Shown here piece by piece: positions 1-7,691 of a stretch of 64,000 nt of DNA. This DNA comes from Nostoc piscinale CENA21 (GTDB lineage: Bacteria; Cyanobacteriota; Cyanobacteriia; Cyanobacteriales; Nostocaceae). The stretch's first letter is position 1, and the number at the start of each line of letters is the position of its first letter. The translations under genes and the position numbers were made by a program. The stretch lies in contig NZ_CP012036.1 in assembly GCF_001298445.1 (NCBI RefSeq), positions 6,015,525 through 6,079,524 on the forward strand, given 5' to 3'. Under the pieces are notes generated by a model. The model was given only the letters and a program-made list of their open reading frames with translations. It was not told where the DNA came from and searched no databases.

Positions 1-1
1 G

Positions 2-607
2 TCTGGCGCTGAAGTGATGGGAATTGATAGCGCCGCCACAATGATTGAAAAGGCGCGACAAAATTATCCTAGCTTACGGTTTGAAGTTGCTGATGCGCGT
101 GACTTGCAAATAGACAAACTATTTGACGCTGTATTTTCTAATGCTACCTTGCATTGGATCAAAGAAGCAGATGCTGCGATCGCCTCCACATATCAAGCAC
201 TCAAACCAGGAGGACGTTTTGTAGCTGAATTTGGTGGTAAAGGTAACGTAGAATCCATAGTTCAAGCCTTGTATATGGCTTTGGAAAAAACTGGTTTTTC
301 TCGCCCCCAAGCTTTCAATCCTTGGTATTTTCCTAGCATTAGTAAGTATAGTAACTTACTTGAAAAACAAGGTTTTGAAGTTACTCATGCTATCTTATTT
401 CCCCGCCCCACTGTCTTAGCAGATGGGAGAGCAGGTATCAAAAACTGGCTGGAAATGTTTGCTCGTCCTTTTTTCACCAACCTGTCGGCGGTGGAACAAG
501 CAGAAGTGATTCGTGATGTTGAAGACTACCTCAAGCCTACACTTTACAAAAATCATGTTTGGCTGGCAGACTATCGCAGAATTCGCATTCTCTCTATCAA
601 AGTGTAG
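2..607 (+). CDS. Class I SAM-dependent methyltransferase, 5' end cut by the window edge
   Basis: The reading frame is already open at base 2, so the true start and the first part of the Rossmann fold lie outside; 201 residues are visible. They begin SGAEVMGIDSAATMIEKA, where the acidic residue after GI is the usual ribose-binding position of SAM. DARDLQ, FDAVFSNATLHWI and ALKPGGRFV follow, which are the later conserved blocks of class I methyltransferases. The LHW block and overall layout resemble the trans-aconitate methyltransferase-like group. The substrate cannot be told from sequence. An internal GTG/ATG at 14-19 would start the protein after the SAM loop and is not a credible start. A repeat element begins about 40 bases past the stop. 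Confidence 0.85.
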   Translation, partial: SGAEVMGIDSAATMIEKARQNYPSLRFEVADARDLQIDKLFDAVFSNATLHWIKEADAAIASTYQALKPGGRFVAEFGGKGNVESIVQALYMALEKTGFSRPQAFNPWYFPSISKYSNLLEKQGFEVTHAILFPRPTVLADGRAGIKNWLEMFARPFFTNLSAVEQAEVIRDVEDYLKPTLYKNHVWLADYRRIRILSIKV

Positions 608-643
608 TAACGTGACCGTAAAAGCTAGCGGACATGATATGAA

Positions 644-826
644 CCACATCTTGCATCTAGCCCTAGGATTAGAAATCGCGGCTATACAAACGTGCGATCG
701 CCTAATATTGTAGTGAAGACAAACAAAAAATCTTGATTTTAATCCGCGTAGCTGGTCACTGAGCTTGTGAAACTGTGGGTTTTGCCTGTGTAGCCGAGAC
801 TTCCAGTCGCTTGGTACAAAATATAA
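644..826. mobile_element. Dispersed MITE-like element, family 1, degenerate copy
   Basis: This copy begins CATCTTGCATCTAGCCC and ends CAGTCGCTTGGTACAAAAT, the outer ends of a family seen four more times in the window (16435, 27490, 45075, 59911). It keeps the TCGCGGCTATA block and a GTTTTGCCTGTGTAGCCGA block but has lost the central AGTCCGC/GCGGACT hairpin. No protein is encoded. It probably was mobilised in trans by a full transposon elsewhere, but no source element is seen here. Confidence 0.6.
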
Positions 827-841
827 AATAAAAAGTTTCAG

Positions 842-1051
842 CCTTTTTACTCGAACGTTGAAGTTCGGAAGTTGAAAGTCGAACCTTTTTACTCGAACAT
901 TAAAGTTCGGAAGTTGAAAGTTGAACCTTTTTACTCGAACATTGAAGTTCGGAAGTTGAAAGTTGAACCTTTTTACTCGAACATTGAAGTTCGGAAGTTG
1001 AAAGTTAAACCTTTTTACTCGAACGTTAAAGTTCTGAAGTTGAAAATTGAA
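842..1051. repeat. Tandem repeat, five 42-base units
   Basis: Five head-to-tail units of exactly 42 bases begin CCTTTTTACTCGAAC at 842, 884, 926, 968 and 1010, and a broken sixth begins at 1052. Units differ by only a few substitutions. Each unit splits into six related heptamers, several of the type TTGAANN, so the array may have grown from a heptamer repeat. Because 42 is a multiple of three, both strands stay open and give false repetitive ORFs of 84 and 323 codons; no start signal or non-repeat domain supports them. The rest of the 607-1284 gap holds only the element at 644 and the palindromic stretch at 1092. Confidence 0.9.
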
Positions 1052-1091
1052 CCTTTGAGGTTGAAGTGTCAGGAAATTTTGTGGAATTTTC

Positions 1092-1180
1092 TCGCGCAGA
1101 GGCAAGGCGGCTCTGCCGACTTGTAGACGCGCTCGGCGCGGCTTCTCGCAGAGTAGCGACTGCCGCGCAGAGGCGCAAAG
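1092..1180. repeat. GC-rich palindromic intergenic repeat
   Basis: A GC-rich block in an AT-rich gap contains GCAGAG...CTCTGC as a short stem and runs of GCGC-type palindromes (CGCGCTCGGCGCG). Related fragments, such as the GCGCTTGCGCTGCGCTTGGCGC block inside the elements at 27490 and 45075, suggest a dispersed palindromic repeat. No coding potential is visible. Confidence 0.45.
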
Positions 1181-1283
1181 ATGAAGAAAAGGTTTTGAGT
1201 TTTGTTTACAACAGCTTTGCAAAAAGTTCTTAGGGCGGACATGATTGATGTCATAACCGAACCAAAATGCTTGTGAGTTGATT

Positions 1284-4094
1284 GTGAAAAAGTTCTTCAG
1301 TGCGATTAATGCTGCGGGTGTGTGTCTAGCACCTTGGATAATGGTAGCGGGAATGACACCGGGCTTAGTGTTAAGTATGCCAGTCAAAGGGATGTCGCAA
1401 CAGCAAACCCCTACATATTCCGCAGAGCAACAAGCAGCCTTAAAGGAAGCTGAAGAACTAAATCAACAAGTCATCAAGCTATACCAAGAAGGAAAATATA
1501 GTACCGCTATCCCCTTAGCTGAACGTGTATTAGCTATTAGAGAAAAAGTGCTTGGTCAAGAAAATCTAGTTGTTGCCACTAATTTAAATAATTTGGCTAC
1601 ACTATATCAAGCACAGGGAGAATATCAACAAGCAGAACCTCTGTATCTCCGCTCACTAGCTATTAAAGAAAAATTATTGGGTAATTCGCATCGTGAAATT
1701 GCTACTAGCTTAGATAATTTAGCCTTACTGTATAGAAAACTGGGCAAATATGAACAAGCAGAACCATTGCATCTGCGTGCTTTAGCTATTTATGAAAAGG
1801 TGTTTGGTAAAGAACATCCAGATGTCGCTATTAGCTTAAATAATTTAGCTGGACTGTATCGTCTACAAGGTAGATTTAAACAAGCAGAACCATTGTATCT
1901 CCGCTCACTGGCTATTTATGAGAAGTTGCTGGGTAACTCACATCCTGATTTTGCAACTATCTTAGATAATTTGGGATTATTTTATGATTTACAGGGAAAA
2001 TATGAACAAGGAGAATCACTGCATCTACGTGCTTTAGCTATTTACGAAAAGGTTTTTGGGAAAGAACATCCCGATATTGCAATTACTTTAAATAATTTGG
2101 CTGCATCGTATAATGCCCAAGGAAAATTTGCCAAAGCTGAACCTCTGTATTTTCGGGCTTTAGCTATTAGTGAAAAGATATTAGGTAAATCACATCCTGA
2201 TGTTGCTAACAAATTAGATAATTTGGCTGCACTATATAGTTCACAAGGGAAATATGAACAAGCAGAAGTTCTGCATCTCCGCGCTTTAGCCATTTTTGAA
2301 AAGGTATTAGGAAAACAACATCCTGATGTGGCCATTAACTTGACTAATTTGGCTTCTCTGTATCAAGCCAAGGGTGATATTGTTCATGCTGTTGATTTTC
2401 AGCGTCGTGGGTTAGATATTCAAGCAAAAAATCTTGATTTAATTTTTGCTGTCGGCTCAGAAAAAAATAAACAAGATTATATTAAGACTTTTGCTGGGAC
2501 AACTGACGCTACTGTTTCCCTGGCTCTGCAAGAAGCGCAGAATAATCCAGCCGCCGCATCTTTAGCTTTAACTACTGTACTACGTCGTAAAGGACTAGTT
2601 TTAGATGCTGTAGCTGACAGCATCCAAATATTACGCAGCAAATTAGATAAAAGTCCCGAAACTCAAAAATTATTCACTCAATGGTTGCAAATACAACAGC
2701 AATTATCAGCCTTAGTTTTTTCTCGATCAACACAACAAACTGCTAACCCTACAGAGCAGATAGGAAAATTGGAAGCAGAAAAGGAAAAACTAGAAGCCAA
2801 AATTAGTGTTAAAAGTGCCGAATTTCGTCAGCAAATTCAACCAGTCGATTTATTAGCTGTCCAAGCCAAAATACCTCAAGATGCAGCTTTGTTAGAAATT
2901 GTGCAATATAAACCATTCAACGTCAAAGCCACAACAGAAGCAGAAAAATTTGGTAAACCCCGTTATGCGGTGGCGGTATTGCGTTTTCAAGGTCAACCAA
3001 CATGGGTTGATTTAGGTGAAGCCACAGAAATTGATAAATTAGCGATAGATTTCCGCACAGCGTTAGCCATTGGTAGAGGATTTAAAAAACTGGCTCGCAC
3101 GTTAGATGAAAAGTTAATCGCACCTATTCGTCCTTTGTTGGGTGATGCGCGGCATATTTTAATCTCTCCTGATGGACAATTAACATTAATTCCCTTTGAG
3201 GCTCTCAAAGATGAGCAAGACCAATTCCTGATTCAGCGTTATTCATTTTCTTACCTGACGACTGGGCGAGATTTATTACGTTTTCAGTCAAATTATAGTA
3301 ATGCTACGACTCCGGTTGTGTTGGCAGATATTGACTACGACCACCAAAATCCAACTAGCACTGCTAATAAAAAACCTAGTGTACCAACCATATCAAATCA
3401 ACGCTCTGGTGATTTAGCAACCTTGGAATTTTTACCCTTATCTGCAACTAAATCTGAAGCGATCGCCATTAAAAAAGTTTTACCAAATGCCAAATTAATA
3501 TTAGGCAAAAATGCCACAGAAACGGCAGTTAAACAATTACACAGTCCGGTAATTCTCCACTTGGCGACTCACGGTTTTTTCATCGCTGACATCACCCAAG
3601 ATATCAACGCATCATTAGATTTACCAGAAAAACCAAATCCAGAAAAGATTTTAGCAGTAGAAAACCCCTTATTACGTTCTGGTTTAGCCCTGGCTGGTGC
3701 CAACAAACGTAATCAGGTGAAAAACAGTGATGATGGGATTTTAACGGCGCTGGAAGTTGCTGGTTTAGATTTGCGTTCTAATCAGTTGGTGGTGCTGTCG
3801 GCTTGTGAAACTGGTAAAGGTGATGTCAAAGTTGGCGATGGTGTGTATGGTTTGCGTCGGGCTTTGGTAATTGCGGGTTCTCAAACCCAAGTTTTAAGTC
3901 TGTGGTTGGTAGATGATGCAGCAACAAAAGATTTGATGGCGAAGTATTACCAGAATTTGCAAGCAGGTAAAGGAAGACATGAAGCTTTACGTGCTGCACA
4001 GTTAGATTTACTCAAAACACAAGAATATCAGCATCCCAGATTTTGGGCGGCGTTTGTTCCTTCTGGTAATTGGAATGCGTTGAGGGAAAAGTAG
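1284..4094 (+). CDS. Secreted or lipid-facing TPR-CHAT protein
   Basis: About 936 residues. An N-terminal hydrophobic stretch after a KK pair (VCLAPWIMVAGMTPGLVL) looks like a signal peptide or anchor. Seven kinesin-light-chain-type TPR units of 42 residues follow (about 71-364), each with the pattern YEQAEPLHLRALAIYEKV then HPDVAISLNNLA. A linker with a short coiled coil (EKLEAEKEKLEAKI-like) leads to a C-terminal CHAT domain. Its caspase-like dyad is visible as His in LHLATHGFF (about 764) and Cys in VLSACETGKG (about 841). CHAT domains are cysteine proteases; the target is unknown. GTG at 1284 is preferred over TTG at 1278. Such proteins are abundant in Nostocales; export argues against a cytoplasmic defence role. 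Confidence 0.85.
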   Translation: MKKFFSAINAAGVCLAPWIMVAGMTPGLVLSMPVKGMSQQQTPTYSAEQQAALKEAEELNQQVIKLYQEGKYSTAIPLAERVLAIREKVLGQENLVVATNLNNLATLYQAQGEYQQAEPLYLRSLAIKEKLLGNSHREIATSLDNLALLYRKLGKYEQAEPLHLRALAIYEKVFGKEHPDVAISLNNLAGLYRLQGRFKQAEPLYLRSLAIYEKLLGNSHPDFATILDNLGLFYDLQGKYEQGESLHLRALAIYEKVFGKEHPDIAITLNNLAASYNAQGKFAKAEPLYFRALAISEKILGKSHPDVANKLDNLAALYSSQGKYEQAEVLHLRALAIFEKVLGKQHPDVAINLTNLASLYQAKGDIVHAVDFQRRGLDIQAKNLDLIFAVGSEKNKQDYIKTFAGTTDATVSLALQEAQNNPAAASLALTTVLRRKGLVLDAVADSIQILRSKLDKSPETQKLFTQWLQIQQQLSALVFSRSTQQTANPTEQIGKLEAEKEKLEAKISVKSAEFRQQIQPVDLLAVQAKIPQDAALLEIVQYKPFNVKATTEAEKFGKPRYAVAVLRFQGQPTWVDLGEATEIDKLAIDFRTALAIGRGFKKLARTLDEKLIAPIRPLLGDARHILISPDGQLTLIPFEALKDEQDQFLIQRYSFSYLTTGRDLLRFQSNYSNATTPVVLADIDYDHQNPTSTANKKPSVPTISNQRSGDLATLEFLPLSATKSEAIAIKKVLPNAKLILGKNATETAVKQLHSPVILHLATHGFFIADITQDINASLDLPEKPNPEKILAVENPLLRSGLALAGANKRNQVKNSDDGILTALEVAGLDLRSNQLVVLSACETGKGDVKVGDGVYGLRRALVIAGSQTQVLSLWLVDDAATKDLMAKYYQNLQAGKGRHEALRAAQLDLLKTQEYQHPRFWAAFVPSGNWNALREK

Positions 4095-4311
4095 TCAGTT
4101 TTCAGATTCCCCTACACCCCTACACCCTTACACCCCTCTTCCCAGTTAGTACAACTGACTACGGACAAAATAACCTGACAGATGATAACCATGAATTAGG
4201 TTAAATTTTGCCCACCTAACTGATGATGTTAAAAGTTTCAAAAGTTCAAAGGAGGGTTTGTAATAAGTTCGGTATCGTATTGCTGGAAGCCGGCAATGTA
4301 ATTATCAAGCC

Positions 4312-5034
4312 ATGAATAAACAGGTAGAAGTTCTATCAGATCAGTCTGCGCTGATAGCGCGATCGCTGGAGTTAATTTTATCGAAGTTGGAAACCGCCAT
4401 TGCTCAACGGGGGCAATTCACGATTGCCTTATCTGGTGGTAGTACACCCAAGCCTTTATATGAAGCGATCGCTACAAAAGATTTGCCTTGGGATAAAATT
4501 CACGTCTTTTGGGGTGATGAGCGTTACGTCCCCCCAGATCATCCCGATAGCAACGAATTAATGGCGCGGCGTGCATGGTTAGACCGTGTTGATATCCCCG
4601 CCGCCAATATTCACGCTATGCCAACTTTAGACGCTGATCCAGCTTTATCGGCTGCCAAGCATGAACAGGATTTACAAGAATTTTTTCATTCTGCTCCCGG
4701 CGAGTTTCCATCATTAGATGTAATTTTGCTGGGTATGGGAGATGATGCCCATACTGCATCTTTATTTCCCCACACCGAAGCATTAAAAGTGAGCGATCGC
4801 TTAGTGACTGTGGGTAATAAAGATGGCAATCCCCGCATCACCTTTACTTACCCCTTGATCAACGCTGCTCGTAGCGTGATTTTTGTAGTGGCTGGTGCTA
4901 ATAAACGTCCAGCCTTAGCCAAAGTCTTTGCCCCCCAAGCCGATGACTTTAGTTATCCATCTCGCTTAATTCGTCCCCAAGGGGAACTTTGGTGGCTACT
5001 AGATGCGGCGGCTGGGGCGGAATTGCCAGCTTAA
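4312..5034 (+). CDS. pgl: 6-phosphogluconolactonase
   Basis: The 240-residue protein hydrolyses 6-phosphogluconolactone to 6-phosphogluconate in the oxidative pentose phosphate pathway, the main NADPH source of cyanobacteria in the dark and in heterocysts. Family blocks are clear: SGGSTPKPLYEAI near residue 41, WGDERYVPPDHPDSN near 66, and GMGDDAHTASLFPHT near 141. Length is normal for the devB/pgl type. A strong AAGGAGG lies about 60 bases upstream of the ATG, too far to serve it, and no start codon in frame lies between, so the ATG at 4312 is kept. The 217 bases before it hold only CCCCTACA-type short repeats near 4115. Confidence 0.93.
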   Translation: MNKQVEVLSDQSALIARSLELILSKLETAIAQRGQFTIALSGGSTPKPLYEAIATKDLPWDKIHVFWGDERYVPPDHPDSNELMARRAWLDRVDIPAANIHAMPTLDADPALSAAKHEQDLQEFFHSAPGEFPSLDVILLGMGDDAHTASLFPHTEALKVSDRLVTVGNKDGNPRITFTYPLINAARSVIFVVAGANKRPALAKVFAPQADDFSYPSRLIRPQGELWWLLDAAAGAELPA

Positions 5035-5178
5035 AAGTCAAAAGTAAAAAGTAAAAAGGCAAAAGAGTCGATAGCGCCAATTATATGAGTTAGATCCTAA
5101 CTAGCCTCTAATCTCTAGCCCCCAGCACTTAAAACGAAGAAACGCTATTCTTTTTACTTTTGCCTTTTTACTTTTAAT
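5033..5178. repeat. Inverted heptamer-rich repeat between pgl and the FHA gene
   Basis: The left arm (5033-5066) contains AAAGTAAAAAGGCAAAAG, and the right arm (5149-5178) contains its exact reverse complement CTTTTGCCTTTTTACTTT. The arms can fold into a long AT-rich stem around an 80-base loop just past the pgl stop. The same sequence type recurs between other genes (for example 20280, 22702 and 55299). It may help transcription end but lacks a classic GC stem plus T-run. Confidence 0.6.
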
Positions 5179-5319
5179 TTCCTCAAGAGTAGTTGTTAAA
5201 ATCGAAAGCTAGAATCGCCCCCTTGCAAAACTGCCGATTGGTAGAAGCAGAAGCATCTACGGAGTTTTTTCTGCTTACCAGTGCTATCTAACGCTGATCT
5301 TCAACAAAGGCTTAAATCA

Positions 5320-6150
5320 ATGATCGTCTGCCCGAATTGCAATCATCCCAATCCCAACGGCGCTGTCCAGTGCGAAGCTTGCTATACGCCTTTACCAGCG
5401 ACTAGTAACTGTCCCAACTGTGGAGCAACGGTACAGGCTGATGCTGCTTTCTGCGGTCAATGTGGGTTTAATCTCCATGCTGCTGCTGCACCTGCTCCTG
5501 TTTCTGCTGCGGCTGTTGCTCCTACAGTTGCTCCCGAAGTTCCTGTGCAAGTACCGCCATTAGTGACACCAGATCCGCTATTGGATCTGTTACAACCAGA
5601 CGCACTAGGAATTAATCAACAACCTGCACCTGTACCTGTCGCACCACCAGCAGCAGTAGAAAGCGCACCTCCATCTCCACCGCCTGTAGCTGCTGCACCT
5701 GCGCCCGAACCAGAACCAGAACCTGCACCAGAACCCGCACCCGCACCAGAACCAGAAGCAACAGTACCCGCACCTGTACCTGTACAAGCACCCGCAGGTG
5801 TGGCGAGAACTCAGTTACAACAGGTAACAGCGCGGTTAGTTCACATTCAAAGCGATCGCGAAATTGAATTACCCCAAAGTCTTTCGGTAATTCACATGGG
5901 TAAACCTAATGACCGCATCCCCCCCGATATTGATGTTTCCGGGTTTAGTAATTCAGAAATTGTCTCTCGCATCCACGCAGATATTCGTGTTGAGGGAGAT
6001 GCTTTCTATGTCGAAGATGTCGGTAGTTCTAATGGCACTTATATTAACAACTTGCCATTATTACCAGGCAACAGACACCGTCTCCGCCCAGGCGATCGCA
6101 TCAGCCTCGGTAAAGGCGACTTGGTAACATTTATCTTCCAGCTAACGTAA
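5320..6150 (+). CDS. Zinc-ribbon and FHA domain protein
   Basis: About 276 residues. Two short zinc ribbons open the protein (CPNCNHPNPNGAVQCEAC, then CPNCGATVQADAAFCGQC). A Pro/Ala/Glu-rich low-complexity linker of roughly 100 residues with EPEPEP runs follows. The C-terminal FHA domain has the phosphothreonine-pocket signatures SRIHADI and GSSNGTYINN. FHA domains bind phosphothreonine peptides, so the protein probably reads Ser/Thr kinase signals; the partner is unknown. I choose ATG at 5320, nine bases after AAAGG, over GTG at 5281, which has no suitable ribosome binding site. The repetitive linker creates an open but false frame on the other strand. Confidence 0.88.
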   Translation: MIVCPNCNHPNPNGAVQCEACYTPLPATSNCPNCGATVQADAAFCGQCGFNLHAAAAPAPVSAAAVAPTVAPEVPVQVPPLVTPDPLLDLLQPDALGINQQPAPVPVAPPAAVESAPPSPPPVAAAPAPEPEPEPAPEPAPAPEPEATVPAPVPVQAPAGVARTQLQQVTARLVHIQSDREIELPQSLSVIHMGKPNDRIPPDIDVSGFSNSEIVSRIHADIRVEGDAFYVEDVGSSNGTYINNLPLLPGNRHRLRPGDRISLGKGDLVTFIFQLT

Positions 6151-6153
6151 GAA

Positions 6154-6220
6154 AGGGAACAGGGGACAGGGAACAGGGAACAGAGAAAGAATGATGCTGC
6201 CTCCTGCCTCCTGCCTCCTT
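6154..6220. repeat. Heptanucleotide tandem repeats
   Basis: Two 7-base-period tracts lie side by side after the FHA gene: GGGAACA-type units (with one GGGGACA) at 6154-6184, and TGCCTCC units at about 6199-6219. Short heptamer repeats of this kind are a known mark of heterocystous cyanobacterial genomes. Confidence 0.75.
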
Positions 6221-6282
6221 AGATTAGGATGGATGAAAAGACACTCCACTCATTGGGGTAATTACATTCAGGAAAGTACGCC

Positions 6283-7026
6283 ATGAAGGAACCAAGTAAA
6301 GATTTTGCAACTTTGCTCTCGACAGAAGCCCCACCAGAGGTAGAACGTATGGGGTTGACGTGGTTAGTTGCAGCTGCGATCGCTACGGCTGTGTTGTGGC
6401 AAGTTCCCGGCGGCGACTATATTTTATACCCGTTCACCATTTTGGCAACTTGGTTTCACGAAATGGGACACGGTTTGATGGCGCTGGTGTTGGGCGGACA
6501 GTTTCACAAGTTGGAAATTTTTAGCAATGGTTCTGGTGTAGCTACTTATAGCATCGTCAGATCACTAGGCCCCCTTGGCCCAGGTTTAGTCGCTGCGGCT
6601 GGGCCAATGGGGCCGCCAATTGCTGGTGCAGCTTTGATTCTGGCTTCGCGCAGTTTTAAAGCCGCATCTTTGAGTTTAAAAATTTTAGGTAGTTTTCTAT
6701 TGTTATCTACATTAATTTGGGTGCGTTCTTGGTTTGGTTTGTTGGCAGTTCCCTTATTAGGGTTAATTATTCTTGGTATTTCTTTAAAAGCGCCACGTTG
6801 GATGCAGGGTTTTGCTATTCAATTTTTGGGTGTCCAAGCTTGCGTGAGTACTTATCACCAACTCGATTATTTATTTAGTTATAGTGCTGGTTATTTGGGG
6901 CTATCTGACACAGCCCAAATGCAAAGATATTTACTTTTACCTTATTGGTTTTGGGGCGGCTTGATGGCGATCGCTTCTTTGGTTATCTTGATTCAAAGTC
7001 TCCGCATTGCCTATCGTTCAGCGTAA
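6283..7026 (+). CDS. M50-type membrane metallopeptidase
   Basis: The 247-residue integral membrane protein has about six hydrophobic segments. It carries the zinc motif FHEMGHGLMALVLGG near residue 61, matching HExxH of the M50 (site-2 protease) family. A second, aspartate-bearing M50 motif is not obvious, so it may be a divergent M50B-like member. If active, it would cut a substrate within the membrane. It stands first in a compact unit: its TAA overlaps the ATG of the next gene (TAATG), and that gene overlaps its successor in the same way. This suggests translational coupling of all three. Confidence 0.82.
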   Translation: MKEPSKDFATLLSTEAPPEVERMGLTWLVAAAIATAVLWQVPGGDYILYPFTILATWFHEMGHGLMALVLGGQFHKLEIFSNGSGVATYSIVRSLGPLGPGLVAAAGPMGPPIAGAALILASRSFKAASLSLKILGSFLLLSTLIWVRSWFGLLAVPLLGLIILGISLKAPRWMQGFAIQFLGVQACVSTYHQLDYLFSYSAGYLGLSDTAQMQRYLLLPYWFWGGLMAIASLVILIQSLRIAYRSA

Positions 7027-7208
7027 TGGGTAAGAAACATCACAAAAAGGCGATTGATTCCTTAACTCAAAGGATTCAGGAACATCAAGAAAAGATTAGA
7101 CTGGAATCAGAAAAAGATTTACCAGACGAAGGTTTAATTAAACATTGGGAAAAAGAGATTCGTGCTTTTGAAAAAGCAATCCAACAAGCCCGCAAAAGAT
7201 TGGAATAA
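7026..7208 (+). CDS. Small charged helical protein, unknown function
   Basis: A 60-residue protein, rich in Lys and Glu, starts at the ATG that overlaps the stop of the membrane peptidase gene. It opens MGKKHHKKAIDSLTQRIQEH and looks like a continuous amphipathic helix or coiled coil; no domain is recognised. An upstream in-frame start at 6945 would lie wholly inside the peptidase gene and is unlikely. Coupling suggests a role with the peptidase, as a regulator or substrate, but this is inference only. Confidence 0.7.
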   Translation: MGKKHHKKAIDSLTQRIQEHQEKIRLESEKDLPDEGLIKHWEKEIRAFEKAIQQARKRLE

Positions 7209-7465
7209 TGAATATGCAGATTAGCGATCGCTCTTTAGCAATTAGAAGTTCTACACTCAGTACTTTAATTGCTGAATTAGGTACAGAATGTAGTAAAGTT
7301 CAAGCTTTAATCAATCAACTCCAGTTACCCAGTTTAACTACTAACCAGCAAGCTGAAATATTGGGAGAATTACTAGCTGCTACAGTTCATTTGCATACTC
7401 ACTGTGATGCAGATTTTCAGTCTCTGATTGCACAAGAGATGGAAAATTTACCCGATGAAGAATGA
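7208..7465 (+). CDS. Small conserved-type protein, unknown function
   Basis: An 85-residue acidic protein is the third member of the coupled unit, sharing one base with the previous stop (TAATG). ATG at 7214 is an alternative start two codons later. The sequence is mostly helical, with ELGTECSKVQALINQLQLPS and a histidine-rich VHLHTHCDADF near residue 59 that might bind metal. No family is recognised. The 226-base AT-rich gap that follows shows no feature. Confidence 0.65.
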   Translation: MNMQISDRSLAIRSSTLSTLIAELGTECSKVQALINQLQLPSLTTNQQAEILGELLAATVHLHTHCDADFQSLIAQEMENLPDEE

Positions 7466-7691
7466 TTTTGTAGGGCGATTATATTATCTAGAGAAAATTA
7501 GTGAGTTCACTGCTGGTAAGTTGGATTTATCTGCCTACTAATTTCATAGGTAAGTAATCAAAATTACCAGCCGCAAGGTGTGATGTTTTTTTTGTTGTTT
7601 TTCTTATGTAACCAAATACACTTCTAATTAATGATTCTAAAATAAATAAAGTAATTGTAATTTTAGTTATTCCCGCAGGTTACAAGCGTTT

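Noticed and set aside
842..1051. Possible CRISPR array
   Set aside because: Units are directly adjacent and identical along their whole length. There are no variable spacers and no cas genes, so this is a simple tandem repeat. The same applies to 47785-47970.
872..1126. Plus-strand ORF of 84 codons with KVEPFYSNIEVRKL repeats
   Set aside because: Same tandem array read on the other strand; no ribosome binding site and no sequence outside the repeat.
416..1387. Long minus-strand ORF of 323 codons with FNFQLPNFNVRVKR repeats
   Set aside because: It spans the end of the methyltransferase, a MITE copy, the 42-base tandem repeat and the start of the TPR-CHAT gene. Its length is only a result of a repeat period divisible by three.
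1284..4094. TPR-CHAT protein as a Craspase-type CRISPR effector
   Set aside because: No type III-E CRISPR genes are nearby and the protein appears exported, so a CRISPR role is not supported.
5605..5787. Cysteine- and arginine-rich minus-strand ORF
   Set aside because: Antisense of the Pro/Ala/Glu linker of the FHA protein; composition reflects the repetitive GC-rich linker.
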